In this document: positions 53,001-61,089 of the stretch, in pieces | How the letters are laid out: each line of letters starts with the position of its first letter | How positions within the stretch are numbered: position 1 is the stretch's first letter | From: Brenneria goodwinii | GTDB lineage: Bacteria > Pseudomonadota > Gammaproteobacteria > Enterobacterales > Enterobacteriaceae | Direction of reading: 5' to 3' | Assembly: GCF_002291445.1 (NCBI RefSeq) | Contig: NZ_CP014137.1 | Coordinates: forward strand, 1,736,001 to 1,800,000 | DNA length: 64,000 nt | The notes under the pieces: generated by a model | The model's input: the letters and a program-made list of their open reading frames with translations, nothing else | Told to the model about the DNA's origin: nothing | Database searches by the model: none | Made by a program: the position numbers and the translations under genes

Positions 53001-54321
53001 GATTGGTTTCGGTATCGAGAAACGCATCCTGGGTGATGACCAACTCGGCGGCTTGCAGCCCGGCAATGACGTTGTTGCGGTTGGGCAGCGTAGCGACCGG
53101 ATTGGTGCAGATAATCCAGCACGCCTTGATCTTGCCGGCTTTCATCTCTTCGAACATCGCCACCGAGCCGCCGCCCAGGTCGGTGCGCAACGTCCCGGGC
53201 TTCACGCCCCATAACGCTTCGATGAATGCCCGATCGTTGTCCGCCAGCACCGAGCGCTGACCCGGCAGTCCCATGCCCATATAGCCCATCTCGCGCCCGC
53301 CCATCGCATTAGGCTGGCCGGTAAGGGAAAAGGGGCCGCTGCCGGGACGGCAAATCGCGCCGGTCGCCAGGTGCAGGTTGCAGATCGCATTGGTATTCCA
53401 GGTGCCATGGGTGCTTTGATTCAGCCCCATGGTCCAACAGCTCATCCATTCCGGCGCCGTGCCGATCCACTCCGCCGCCTTGCGGATATCGTTCTCCGCC
53501 AGCCCCGTTAGCTGCACGACCTTCTGCGGCGGGTAGTCGGCAAGGAATGCGGGCATCGCCTCCCAGCCTTCGGTAAATTCGGAGATAAATGACGGGTCGG
53601 TATGGCCATTCTGTACGATCAAATGCAGCAGGCCGTTGAGCAACGCCAGGTCGGTGCCGGGCTTGATCTGTAGAAACAGATCCGCCTTCTCGGCCGTGGC
53701 ATTACGCCGTGGATCGACCACGATCAGCTTCGCCCCCGCTTTAACCCGATCCATCATGCGCAGGAACAGTATCGGGTGGCAGTCCGCCATATTCGCGCCG
53801 ATGACGAAGAACACCTCGGCGCGATCGAAATCCTGATAGGAGCCCGGCGGGCCATCCGAACCCAGCGAGAGTTTGTAGCCGCTGCCGGCGCTGGCCATGC
53901 AAAGACGCGAGTTCGACTCGATATTGTTGGTGCCGATGAAACCCTTGGCGAGCTTGTTGGCCAGGTATTGGGCTTCCAACGACATCTGGCCGGAGACGTA
54001 GAGCGCGACCGCATCGGGGCCGTGGGTATCGATGATGGCGCGCAACCGGCGCGCGCTTTCCCTGATGGCGTGTTTCAGATCGATCCGCGCCGGTTCGCGC
54101 TGACGTTCCGCCCGCAGGTAGGCGTGTTCCAGCCGCCCCGATTCGGCGATCGCCTGGCCGCAGCTATTGCCTTTGGTACATAGCCGGCCGAAGTTGGTGG
54201 GATGCGTCTTGTCGCCCGATACCTTGATCACGCGATTGTTTTGTATCTGCATCACTATCCCGCAGCCTACGCCGCAGTAAGGGCAGACGCTCTTCACGTA
54301 CGTTGTGGGTTTGGCATCCAT
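50092..54321 (-). CDS. nasA: Assimilatory nitrate reductase fused to a CysJ-like diflavin reductase (NasA-type fusion)
   Basis: A 1409-residue cytoplasmic protein. Residues ~1-720 form a molybdopterin-guanine-dinucleotide nitrate reductase: the N-terminal CPYCGVGCG (Cys13, 16, 20) plus Cys48 binds a [4Fe-4S] cluster, LLPGALWAEAEGVMINSERN is in the Mo domain, and FAPFHWNDVYGENLAINA the C-terminal cap. Residues ~735-850 are a linker with a helix resembling the CysJ N-terminus. Then comes a flavodoxin domain (LVLWASSTGNAEGFAAQ), an FAD-binding domain (PRLYSISSSPKASPDQVHL; GGVCSTFLADR) and an NADPH-binding domain (MVGPGTGIAPFRAFLQE), ending YLRDVY as sulfite-reductase flavoproteins do. The fusion should take electrons from NADPH directly and replace the separate NasC subunit, which is absent. 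The start at 54321 (third of three ATGs) has GGGGA seven bases before it. It is the last gene of the nas transcript. Confidence 0.9.
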   Translation of the reverse strand: MDAKPTTYVKSVCPYCGVGCGIVMQIQNNRVIKVSGDKTHPTNFGRLCTKGNSCGQAIAESGRLEHAYLRAERQREPARIDLKHAIRESARRLRAIIDTHGPDAVALYVSGQMSLEAQYLANKLAKGFIGTNNIESNSRLCMASAGSGYKLSLGSDGPPGSYQDFDRAEVFFVIGANMADCHPILFLRMMDRVKAGAKLIVVDPRRNATAEKADLFLQIKPGTDLALLNGLLHLIVQNGHTDPSFISEFTEGWEAMPAFLADYPPQKVVQLTGLAENDIRKAAEWIGTAPEWMSCWTMGLNQSTHGTWNTNAICNLHLATGAICRPGSGPFSLTGQPNAMGGREMGYMGMGLPGQRSVLADNDRAFIEALWGVKPGTLRTDLGGGSVAMFEEMKAGKIKACWIICTNPVATLPNRNNVIAGLQAAELVITQDAFLDTETNRYADILLPGALWAEAEGVMINSERNLTLMQQAVEPPGEAMADWQIIARVACEMGYEQAFSYACSAEVFEEIKRAWNPHTGYDIRGASYERLRQSSLQWPCPPGGDGDRHPIRYLNDGVSQTLKAAPDGSRPRIVFATQSGKGVFYPRPHMPPAEMPDDDFPWVLNTGRLQHQWHTMTKTGKIPMLNKLNPQPFIEMHPEDAAVLDIRDKDRVEVRSRRGRAVLPAVVSDRVRPGNCFAPFHWNDVYGENLAINAVTSDAIDPISQQPEFKFCAVALTRVAEPPLSIAPAHEDNKSLAPVAENDTVSRSEKAIKELDMKHIDALAALLGLDAAPAITLAAHEQLYLQGYLTALRTDESRLAGGVPVLPATAPVDAAKRLMLDGMLAGLFARTWLPGDNALSPSAADLSGPAATNAGARSPILVLWASSTGNAEGFAAQCAERLKAGGHTVTLSAMDAFRVADLTTAPRVLFIASTFGDGDPPDNGADFWTALQAERAPRLDALAFSVLAFGDANYDRFCGFGRKLDARLETLGAYRLSARVDCEADYEDAAKNWLDQVVNVLAESPEPVQAGIAAIPAAIAAGQGENGIIAPSVTLSHVFGRNAPLHTRLALNRRLNAAGAQKETRQLAFDLSGQDFSYEAGDALGVWPTNCPDLVEEMLSVLRLSPSAQVTVKDRGDMTLAEALSQHCEIARITPEVLQFVYQRSRHETLAGLLREDRKDELKRWLWGRQIIDLLQEFPIQTQADEWLSVLKRMQPRLYSISSSPKASPDQVHLTVSTVRYGDGDRRRGGVCSTFLADRAEAVTVPIFVHKSAHFWPPNNPDAPMIMVGPGTGIAPFRAFLQERQAIGAKGRNWLVFGEQRAATDFYYREELETLRRDGYLHRLDTAFSRDQTEKIYVQHRLLEQGGELWRWLQEGAHFYVCGDAGRMARDVDAALRQVVQTHGSMSTEDAAAYVAKMAQDKRYLRDVY

Positions 54322-54370
54322 CATCATTCCCCGCTGGACCGATCAACCGCTATGCCGGATTCGCATTGCG

Positions 54371-54553
54371 TCAGGCGGCTTGATGCTTGTTCGCCGCCAG
54401 CGGCGCGATTGACTCCGCGACGCCTAGCGCCGGATAGCGGCAGAAACGCACGACATCGCCGGGCCCCGCTCCCACCAGCCAGATTTCGCCACCCAGCACC
54501 GGCTGGCGTTGCTGACCCTGCGCCAGTATCGATTGTGTCGTCATCATGTTCAC
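54371..54553 (-). pseudogene. Internally deleted uroporphyrinogen-III methyltransferase (SUMT) remnant
   Basis: A 60-codon frame whose first half reads GGEIWLVGAGPGD, the N-terminal S-adenosylmethionine-binding motif of SUMT (CobA/CysG C-terminal domain/NasF-linked SUMT). The sequence then jumps to VVRFCRYPALG and ends after 28 further residues, like the very end of a SUMT (GDVVR block). About 230 codons between are missing, with GD as the likely junction. The enzyme makes precorrin-2 for siroheme, which NasB needs, so such a gene is expected in a nas cluster. What remains cannot fold as an enzyme; siroheme must come from cysG elsewhere. Confidence 0.6.
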
Positions 54554-54637
54554 ACCCCATCAATCCGCTGCGGACTAAGCTGTTTTTACCGTTCATCCGC
54601 CGCCACGGGCAGATGTTGACGCAATAATGCGTTCAAC

Positions 54638-57562
54638 TCATGAGGCTTGCGCGATAGCCGTGGATGCCGGCAGACGCAAAGGCTGACGACGGACCCAAAC
54701 TTGTCCTTCCACAATTCTTACCGGCCAGGCGCGCACGCGCAGCGCGGCATCATCCGGACTGACGCCGTCGCGCAGTCGAAAACGCTTCTTGTATAGCGGC
54801 GAGATCACCACCGGCTCGCCGGAGACGTCGCCCAACAGGCCGCGGGACAAAACGTTCGCCGCGCTGCCCGGTTCGTGATTTTCCAGCGCGTAAACCTGTT
54901 GCTCGCTGGCGGGAAGATGAAACAGCGCGATCTGCTGCTGGCCGAGGCGCGCGGCCATGCCGACATTGGCGGGAATCTCCTGCAATGCTCCGATCTGAAT
55001 CCACTCCGCTTCCTGCGCCGGCGCTTTCAGGGAAAGCGGCGCCTGAATCTGCGGTTTTTCATGCGCCTGCGCCGGTCGGATCTGCCCGCGTTCCGGCACC
55101 ATCACCACCGCTTCATCCGGGCTGCCGCTGTTGAGAAACGCGCGGAACAGCGCCAGGCGATCCGGACTTTCCAGCGTGGTTTTCCACTCGCACTGGTAGC
55201 TCTCCACCACGCGCTGCATCTCGTTATCCAGCTCTTCGCCGATATGCAGGCTGTCTTGCAGAATCACCTGTCGCAGGTAGTCGATACCGCCTTCCAGATT
55301 ATCCAGCCAGGTGCTGGTGCGCTGAAGACGGTCGGCGGTGCGGATATAGAACATCAGCACGCGATCGATGGTGCGGATCAGGGTTTCGCCATCCAGATCG
55401 CTGGCGAACAGATCCGCATGACGCGGCTTCATGCCGCCATTGCCGCACACGTACAGATTCCAGCCCTTATCGGTGGCGATAACGCCGATATCTTTTCCCT
55501 GCGCTTCCGCGCATTCGCGGGTACAGCCGGATACCGCCATTTTGATCTTATGCGGCGAGCGCAAACCCTTGTAACGCTGCTCCAGCGTAATCGCCAGCGC
55601 GGTGGAGTCCTGTACGCCGTAACGGCACCAGGTGGAACCGACGCAGGATTTCACCGTGCGCAGCGATTTGCCGTAGGCGTGGCCGGTTTCAAATCCGGCG
55701 TCAATCAGTTCGCGCCAGATGGCGGGCAACTGTTCCAGCCGCGCGCCGAACAGATCCACGCGCTGACCGCCGGTAATCTTGGTATACAGGTTGTAGCGCT
55801 GCGCAACCTGACCGATGGCGATCAGTCCCGCCGGCGTGATCTCGCCGGCCGGTACGCGCGGCACCACCGAATAGGTGCCGTCTTTCTGGATATTGGCGAA
55901 AAAGCGATCGTTGGTATCCTGCAACGGCAAATGTTGCGGTTTCAGCAGGTAGTCATTCCAGCAGGACGCCAGCATGGAACCCACCAGCGGTTTACAGACC
56001 TCGCAGCCCAACCCGTGTCCGTAACGTTCGATCAACTCATCGAAGGAACGAATTTGATGCACGCGGATCAGGTGGTACAGCTCCTGACGCGACCAGGGGA
56101 AGTGCTCGCAGATATCTTTTTTCACTTCAACGCCCAACTGCGTCAGCTCGTATTCCATCACCTGCTTGAGCAAGGGAACGCAGCCGCCGCAGCCGGTACC
56201 CGCTTTGGTGCAGGACTTGATCGCGCCCAGTTCGCTACAGCCGCCGGCCACCGCCGCTGAAACATCGCCTTTACTGACGTTATGACAGGAGCATATCTGC
56301 GCGCCGGCGGGCAAGGCCGCCACCCCCAGCCCTTTCGGCGCATCGCCGGAACGGGCCGGTAGAATGAGGCCTTCCGGATGAGCCGGCAGCGGCATGTCGT
56401 TGAGCATCATTTGCAGCAGCGTGCTGTAGTCCGCGCTGTCGCCGATCAGCACCGCGCCCAGCAGACGGTTGCCATCCGCGGAAACCACGATTTTTTTATA
56501 AACTTCGTTCGGACCATCCGTCCACTGATAGCTCTGGCAGCCGGCGCTGCGGCCGTGCGCATCGCCGATGGACGCCACCTCTACGCCCAGCAGTTTCAGC
56601 TTGGTGCTCATATCCGCGCCGGTGAACGGCGTATCGCGCTGCGCCAGCGTGTCAGCCACGCTGCGCGCCATCTGGTAGCCGGGCGCCACCAGGCCGAAGA
56701 TCTGTCCGTTCCACAGCGCGCATTCGCCGATGGCGAAAATGGCGTCATCCGATGTCCGGCAGCGATCGTCAATCACGATGCCGCCGCGCGGGCCTCTCCC
56801 CAGACCGCAGCCGTCCGCCAGGTTATCGCGCGGGCGGATCCCGGCGGAAAACAGCACCAGATCGGTCTCCAGCACGCTGCCGTCGGCAAAACGGAGCCGG
56901 TGCAGCGCCTGCTCGCCGTCGACGATTTCACGCGTCTCTTTGCTGATGTGCACCCGCACGCCCAGCGCTTCGATCTTGCGCCGCAGCATCGCCGCCCCGC
57001 CGTCATCCAGCTGTACCGCCATCAGCCGCGGCGCGAACTCGACAACGTGCGTTTCCAGCCCCAGTTGGCGCAGCGCATTGGCCGCCTCCAGCCCAAGCAA
57101 ACCGCCGCCGATCACCACGCCGGTTTTGGATTTTTTCGCCTGTTCGGCAATGGCGTCCAGATCGTCCAGCGTGCGATAAGCCAGACAGCCGGGGCGCGTA
57201 TTGCCGGCAATCGGCGGCACGAACGCATAGGAGCCGGTCGCCAGAATCAGTTGGTCATAGGCAGTTTTGTTGCCCTGTTCATCACAGACGAATTTACGCT
57301 CGCGATCGATAGCGGTGATTTGACTGGCGCGGCGCAATTCAATGCCGCTGGCGGCAAAAAAGCCCGCTTTGACCAGCGACAGGGATTCCGCTGTGCGGCC
57401 GGAAAAATACTCGGAAAGATGGACGCGGTCGTAAGCCTCCCGGCTTTCTTCGCCAAACACTACGATGTGGTAACGCTGATGCAGATCGCGCTCGACCAAT
57501 TGCTCAAGAAAATAGTGGCCGACCATGCCATGGCCGATAACCACCAAAACGGGCTTGTTCAT
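54638..57562 (-). CDS. nasB: Assimilatory NAD(P)H nitrite reductase with fused NirD-like domain
   Basis: A 974-residue cytoplasmic enzyme reducing nitrite to ammonium. Residues ~1-290 are the FAD/NADH pyridine-nucleotide-disulfide-oxidoreductase part (VVIGHGMVGHYF; GVVIGGGLLGLEAA). A BFD-type [2Fe-2S] domain follows (ICSCHNVSKGDV, CTKAGTGCGGC, ~420-460). The nitrite/sulfite-reductase half holds siroheme and [4Fe-4S] ligands, SCVGSTWCRYG (C-x5-C) near 640 and SGCTRECAEAQGKD (C-x3-C) near 680. Residues ~855-974 resemble NirD, the small subunit, which lacks Rieske ligands here too. The start at 57562 matches the MNKPVLVVIG start of the family. It lies between the importer genes and nasA. Confidence 0.92.
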   Translation of the reverse strand: MNKPVLVVIGHGMVGHYFLEQLVERDLHQRYHIVVFGEESREAYDRVHLSEYFSGRTAESLSLVKAGFFAASGIELRRASQITAIDRERKFVCDEQGNKTAYDQLILATGSYAFVPPIAGNTRPGCLAYRTLDDLDAIAEQAKKSKTGVVIGGGLLGLEAANALRQLGLETHVVEFAPRLMAVQLDDGGAAMLRRKIEALGVRVHISKETREIVDGEQALHRLRFADGSVLETDLVLFSAGIRPRDNLADGCGLGRGPRGGIVIDDRCRTSDDAIFAIGECALWNGQIFGLVAPGYQMARSVADTLAQRDTPFTGADMSTKLKLLGVEVASIGDAHGRSAGCQSYQWTDGPNEVYKKIVVSADGNRLLGAVLIGDSADYSTLLQMMLNDMPLPAHPEGLILPARSGDAPKGLGVAALPAGAQICSCHNVSKGDVSAAVAGGCSELGAIKSCTKAGTGCGGCVPLLKQVMEYELTQLGVEVKKDICEHFPWSRQELYHLIRVHQIRSFDELIERYGHGLGCEVCKPLVGSMLASCWNDYLLKPQHLPLQDTNDRFFANIQKDGTYSVVPRVPAGEITPAGLIAIGQVAQRYNLYTKITGGQRVDLFGARLEQLPAIWRELIDAGFETGHAYGKSLRTVKSCVGSTWCRYGVQDSTALAITLEQRYKGLRSPHKIKMAVSGCTRECAEAQGKDIGVIATDKGWNLYVCGNGGMKPRHADLFASDLDGETLIRTIDRVLMFYIRTADRLQRTSTWLDNLEGGIDYLRQVILQDSLHIGEELDNEMQRVVESYQCEWKTTLESPDRLALFRAFLNSGSPDEAVVMVPERGQIRPAQAHEKPQIQAPLSLKAPAQEAEWIQIGALQEIPANVGMAARLGQQQIALFHLPASEQQVYALENHEPGSAANVLSRGLLGDVSGEPVVISPLYKKRFRLRDGVSPDDAALRVRAWPVRIVEGQVWVRRQPLRLPASTAIAQAS

Positions 57563-57711
57563 CAGGTAAATCCTTACAGCCGCTGGCTGTGCATCAAAAT
57601 CAGGGGAAGAGAAGCCGAAAAGCAATGGCACGGCGAATCCGCCAGACGGGTGTTCGCCATCTCATTGCCAATCACCGGCAGATGCGGTTTCATCATCTTT
57701 ATCGTTTCCCG

Positions 57712-58506
57712 TCAGGCGGCTTTCGACTGTTTTTCATATAAGAAATGTAAAACCTGCTGGCGGCACTGGTGATAACGGGGATCGTCCGCCAGCGCCACGC
57801 GCGAACGCGGGCGTTCCAGCTCGACCGGCATGATCTCCCCGACCGTCGCCGCCGGGCCGTTGGTCATCATCAACACCCGATCCGACAGCAACACCGCTTC
57901 ATCCACATCGTGGGTGATCAGTACGATGGTGGTGTGCAGCCGCTGCTGGATATCCATCACCGCATCCTGCAAATGAGCGCGGGTCAACGCATCCAACGCA
58001 CCGAACGGCTCATCCATCAGCAGCACTTTCGGCTTTATCGCCAGCGCGCGGGCAATGCCTACCCGCTGTTTCATCCCGCCGGAGATCTCATTCGGACGTT
58101 TATTCGCCGCATGCGCCATATTCACCAGTTCCAAATTGTGGGTGATCCACTCGTGCATCTCGGCTTTACTCATCTGACCGCGAAACACCTGACGCACCGC
58201 CAGCGCCACATTTTCATACGTCGTCAGCCACGGCAGCAGCGAGTGGTTCTGAAACACCACGCCGCGCTCCGGTCCGGGGCCGTCGATTTCCCGGTTGTCG
58301 CACAGCAAGCCGCCGCCGCTCGGTAGGGTCAGACCGGCGATCAAATTGAGCAAGGTGGATTTGCCGCAGCCGGAATGGCCGATCAGGCTGATGGTTTCCC
58401 CGGTATGGATATCGAAGCTCACCTGGTCCAACGCCAGAAATTCGCCGCTGGCGGTATTGAAACGCTGGCTGACCTGCTGTACCTGAATAATCGGATTTGC
58501 GCGCAT
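57712..58506 (-). CDS. nasD: Nitrate/nitrite ABC transporter ATP-binding protein NasD (NrtD/C-like)
   Basis: A 264-residue ABC ATPase. SLIGHSGCGKSTLLNLI is the Walker A, ISGGMKQRVGIARALA the signature, and VLLMDEPFGALDALTRA Walker B with the D-loop; ITHDVDEAVLLSDR contains the switch histidine. The D-type pattern and the following downstream residues match nitrate/taurine-type importers. The ATG at 58506 is preceded by AAGGAG at six bases, preferred over an upstream in-frame ATG at 58530, which would overlap nasE more. Confidence 0.93.
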   Translation of the reverse strand: MRANPIIQVQQVSQRFNTASGEFLALDQVSFDIHTGETISLIGHSGCGKSTLLNLIAGLTLPSGGGLLCDNREIDGPGPERGVVFQNHSLLPWLTTYENVALAVRQVFRGQMSKAEMHEWITHNLELVNMAHAANKRPNEISGGMKQRVGIARALAIKPKVLLMDEPFGALDALTRAHLQDAVMDIQQRLHTTIVLITHDVDEAVLLSDRVLMMTNGPAATVGEIMPVELERPRSRVALADDPRYHQCRQQVLHFLYEKQSKAA

Positions 58507-58516
58507 CGTCGGCTCC

Positions 58517-59440
58517 TTAGCGGTTGTCATAGTTGAAACGTTTGGCGATCAACATCAGGCTCTGCTCCAGCAGCAGGCCGATCACCCCAATCACCACGAT
58601 GGCGATAATGATGTTTTCCACATTCAGGTTGTTCCATTCATTCCAGATCCAGAAACCGATGCCGATCCCGCCGGTCAGCATTTCCGCCGCCACAATCACC
58701 AGCCAGGCGATGCCGATGGACAACCGCACGCCGGTCAATATGTTCGGCAATACCGCCGGCAGCAAAATCTTGCGCATCACGGTGAATTCGGACAGCTTAA
58801 GCACACGCGCCACGTTCAGGTAATCCTGGGGAATCAGTCTTACCCCTTCGGCGGTATTAAGGATCATCGGCCAGATGGAGCAGATAAAAATGGTCCAGCT
58901 GGAAGCCGGCTCGGCGCGCTGAAATAGCAGCAGGCCGATAGGCAACCACGCCAGCGGGCTGACCGGGCGCAGCAGGGAAATGATCGGATTCAGCATATTG
59001 GCCACGAAGCTGAAGCGGCCAATCAGGAAGCCGGCGGGAATCCCGACCAGCGCCGCCAGTCCAAAACCGATGCCCACGCGCTGCAACGACGCCATCACGT
59101 TCCAGCCGATGCCCTGATCGTTCGGCCCGGCGATATAGAACGGATCGGCGAAAATATCTAACGCCGCCAGCCAGGTTGCCCACGGCGTTGGAAAGTTTTC
59201 ACTGTTCAATGCCGCAACCTGCCAGATACAGAGCAATAGCCCCATCCCCAACAAGGCGGGGAAAATACGCTGGACCGTTTTACGTAAGAAAGGACGATAT
59301 GGCCGTGCCGATGTGGCTGAGGAGACAGCCGCTTTTCCCGCCGCCGGTCTGGCCGGTAACGGCATAATTTCCGCGCTGTGCACGGCGCCGGGAATATTCT
59401 CCGGCGCGATGGGAATGACCTTGGCCTGGTTTTTCATCAT
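58517..59440 (-). CDS. nasE: Nitrate/nitrite ABC transporter permease NasE
   Basis: A 307-residue permease. A polar N-terminal ~45 residues precede six hydrophobic segments, with the typical EAA loop region seen as RVLKLSEFTVMRKILLPAVLPNI. It forms the inner-membrane channel for nitrate taken from NasF and energised by NasD. The gap to nasF is eight bases and its 3' end nearly meets nasD, giving a tight nasFED unit. Resembles Klebsiella NasE and cyanobacterial NrtB. Confidence 0.93.
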   Translation of the reverse strand: MMKNQAKVIPIAPENIPGAVHSAEIMPLPARPAAGKAAVSSATSARPYRPFLRKTVQRIFPALLGMGLLLCIWQVAALNSENFPTPWATWLAALDIFADPFYIAGPNDQGIGWNVMASLQRVGIGFGLAALVGIPAGFLIGRFSFVANMLNPIISLLRPVSPLAWLPIGLLLFQRAEPASSWTIFICSIWPMILNTAEGVRLIPQDYLNVARVLKLSEFTVMRKILLPAVLPNILTGVRLSIGIAWLVIVAAEMLTGGIGIGFWIWNEWNNLNVENIIIAIVVIGVIGLLLEQSLMLIAKRFNYDNR

Positions 59441-59448
59441 TGCCTCAC

Positions 59449-60708
59449 TTATTTCTTCACGCTAAAACTGTTGGCATACCCGGCCGGATCGCTGCCGTCC
59501 CAACGCAGGCCATCCATCAATACGCTGCTGCGCATATCGCTGTCCGGCAACGGAACATTGCCTACCGCCGCGGCGGCCTGCTTGTAGATATCAATCCGGT
59601 TGACCTGCCGGGCGACGGCCAGATAATCCGGATCTTCCGCCAGCATTCCCCAGCGTTTATGCTGGGTCAGAAACCACATGCCGTCTGACAGATAGGGATA
59701 GTTCACCGATCCGTCGTGGTAGAAGCGCATGGCGTGTTCGTCCTGCCAGCTTTTCCCCAGGCCGTTTTCATACTGGCCCAGCATCCGGCCGACGATGGTT
59801 TCTTCTTTGGTGTTGATATAGGCGCGCCCGGCTACCACGCCGGCGGTTTCACGGCGATTTTCGTCGGAGGCATCAATCCAGCGCGACGCCTCCAGTATGG
59901 CGGCGGTAAGGGCGCGGGCGCTGTTCGGGTTGGCGTTGACCCAGTCGGCGCGCGTGCCGAGCACTTTTTCCGGATGGTCGGGCCAGATATCCTGCGACGC
60001 GGCGGCGGTAAAACCGAGCTTGTCGCTGATGGCGCGCTGGTTCCACGGTTCGCCGACGCAATAGCCGACCATGTTGCCGATCTTCATGTTCATCACCATC
60101 TGCGGCGGCGGCACCACCACCGTGCGCACATCGTTGAGCGGATGAATGCCGGCAGAGGCCAGCCAGTAATAGAGCCACATGGCATGGGTGCCGGTGGGGA
60201 ACGTTTGGGCAAAGGTGTAGGTGCCCGCCGGGCTGGCGGCGATATATTTTTGCAGCGCGGCCAGATCGGTTACGCCGGCGTCGCGCAGCTGGTTGGCCAG
60301 CGTAATGCCCTGTCCGTTCTGGTTGAGCGTCATGAGTGCGGCCATGTCGCTCTGCGGCCCGGATAGTCCCATTTGCAAGCCATATAACTGGCCGTACAGG
60401 ATATGCGCGGCGTCCAGCTCGCCGGATACCAGCTTGTCGCGCACCGCCGCCCAACTGGCTTCCTTGCTGGGGATAATGGTAATACCGTATTTCTTGTCGA
60501 AGCCTTTTATTGCGGCCATCACCACCGATGCGCAGTCCGTCAGGGGAATGAAACCAACGCGGATTTCCTTTTTCTCCGGCGCATCAGAACCTGCGGCCCA
60601 GGCGCTGTTCATCAATCCCGGCAGCATAAAACCGCCGCCCAGCGCCACACTGCCCAGTAAAAACTGACGACGGGAAACCGTCATACCCTTGGTTTTGGAA
60701 TCACTCAT
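59449..60708 (-). CDS. nasF: Periplasmic nitrate-binding protein NasF (NrtA-like), Tat-exported
   Basis: A 419-residue substrate-binding protein. The N-terminus carries a twin-arginine signal (MTVSRRQFLLGSVALGGG) and a cleavage region NSAWAAG. The mature protein begins KKEIRVGFIPLTDCASVVMAA, as in NrtA/NasF, with a type II binding-protein fold. GYCVGEPWNQRAI is the family ligand-site block. AAAGGTGTCGTGA precedes the start. It is the first structural gene of the nas operon. Confidence 0.94.
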   Translation of the reverse strand: MSDSKTKGMTVSRRQFLLGSVALGGGFMLPGLMNSAWAAGSDAPEKKEIRVGFIPLTDCASVVMAAIKGFDKKYGITIIPSKEASWAAVRDKLVSGELDAAHILYGQLYGLQMGLSGPQSDMAALMTLNQNGQGITLANQLRDAGVTDLAALQKYIAASPAGTYTFAQTFPTGTHAMWLYYWLASAGIHPLNDVRTVVVPPPQMVMNMKIGNMVGYCVGEPWNQRAISDKLGFTAAASQDIWPDHPEKVLGTRADWVNANPNSARALTAAILEASRWIDASDENRRETAGVVAGRAYINTKEETIVGRMLGQYENGLGKSWQDEHAMRFYHDGSVNYPYLSDGMWFLTQHKRWGMLAEDPDYLAVARQVNRIDIYKQAAAAVGNVPLPDSDMRSSVLMDGLRWDGSDPAGYANSFSVKK

Positions 60709-60743
60709 TCACGACACCTTTCAGCAGATAGCTCTTTCTGGCT

Positions 60744-60805
60744 GTAAAAAACAAAAACGGCGCCCATAAGCCTATGCAAAAAGATGCACGCTTATGGACG
60801 CCGTT
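60744..60805 (-). terminator. Leader terminator (NasR-controlled attenuator) upstream of nasF
   Basis: On the minus strand, AACGGCGTCCATAAGC (bases 60805-60790) pairs with GCTTATGGGCGCCGTT (60771-60756) with one mismatch, followed by TTTGTTTTTT. It lies 36 bases before the nasF start. A strong intrinsic terminator inside the 5' leader is the hallmark of the nasF attenuation system of Klebsiella, relieved by NasR when nitrate is present. Confidence 0.85.
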
Positions 60806-60811
60806 ATCCGG

Positions 60812-60851
60812 TTAACCTGTAGCAAACCGCCGTTGGCTTATTACAGGTTAA
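60812..60851 (-). promoter_or_regulatory. Leader hairpin, probable NasR (ANTAR) RNA target
   Basis: TTAACCTGTA (60851-60842 on the minus strand) pairs perfectly with TACAGGTTAA (60821-60812), with a further AGC-CAAC/GTTTGCT stem inside. It stands immediately before the leader terminator, in the position of the nasF hairpin that NasR binds. The loop sequence cannot be matched with certainty to the ANTAR hexaloop consensus. Confidence 0.6.
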
Positions 60852-60880
60852 TGATGTTTAGTAGTTACTGTCAGTTTCAA

Positions 60881-60896
60881 AGCAAGATGTGTGCCA
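60881..60896 (-). promoter_or_regulatory. Sigma-54 promoter of the nas operon
   Basis: On the minus strand the sequence is TGGCAC, five bases, TTGCT, identical to the -24/-12 consensus TGGCAC-N5-TTGCW. Expected transcription start is near 60870, upstream of both leader hairpins. This ties the operon to RpoN and NtrC, as in Klebsiella nasF. Confidence 0.85.
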
Positions 60897-61042
60897 GAAG
60901 TCACGTTTCAGATGAAATTACGCCGGGTACGTCAGAGCTCCCGCATTTGTCTATAAGAGGTACCCTGCGAAGTGAAGTTCGGGGCAAAGGCAAAGTTGGA
61001 ACCAGAAAATATGTCAGCAATCTGCAAAAGATTATCATCCAT

Positions 61043-61081
61043 TGCACCGTCGTTGAGCAAATCACGCACCTTTTGTGTGCA
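61043..61081. promoter_or_regulatory. Two candidate NtrC-binding sites
   Basis: TGCACCGTCGTTGAGCA (61043-61059) and CGCACCTTTTGTGTGCA (61065-61081) both resemble the NtrC dyad TGCACCA-N3-TGGTGCA. Their centres are 22 bases apart, two helical turns, and lie about 180 bases upstream of the expected start. Each site alone is imperfect. Confidence 0.45.
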
Positions 61082-61089
61082 TATCGTTC

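Noticed and set aside
54875..57772. Long plus-strand frames opposite nasB and the importer (about 460 codons each)
   Set aside because: They are antisense shadows caused by high GC at third codon positions; they have no domain or ribosome-binding site.
60999..61004. GGAACC that could start a hrp box near nasF
   Set aside because: No CCAC motif follows at 15-16 bases.
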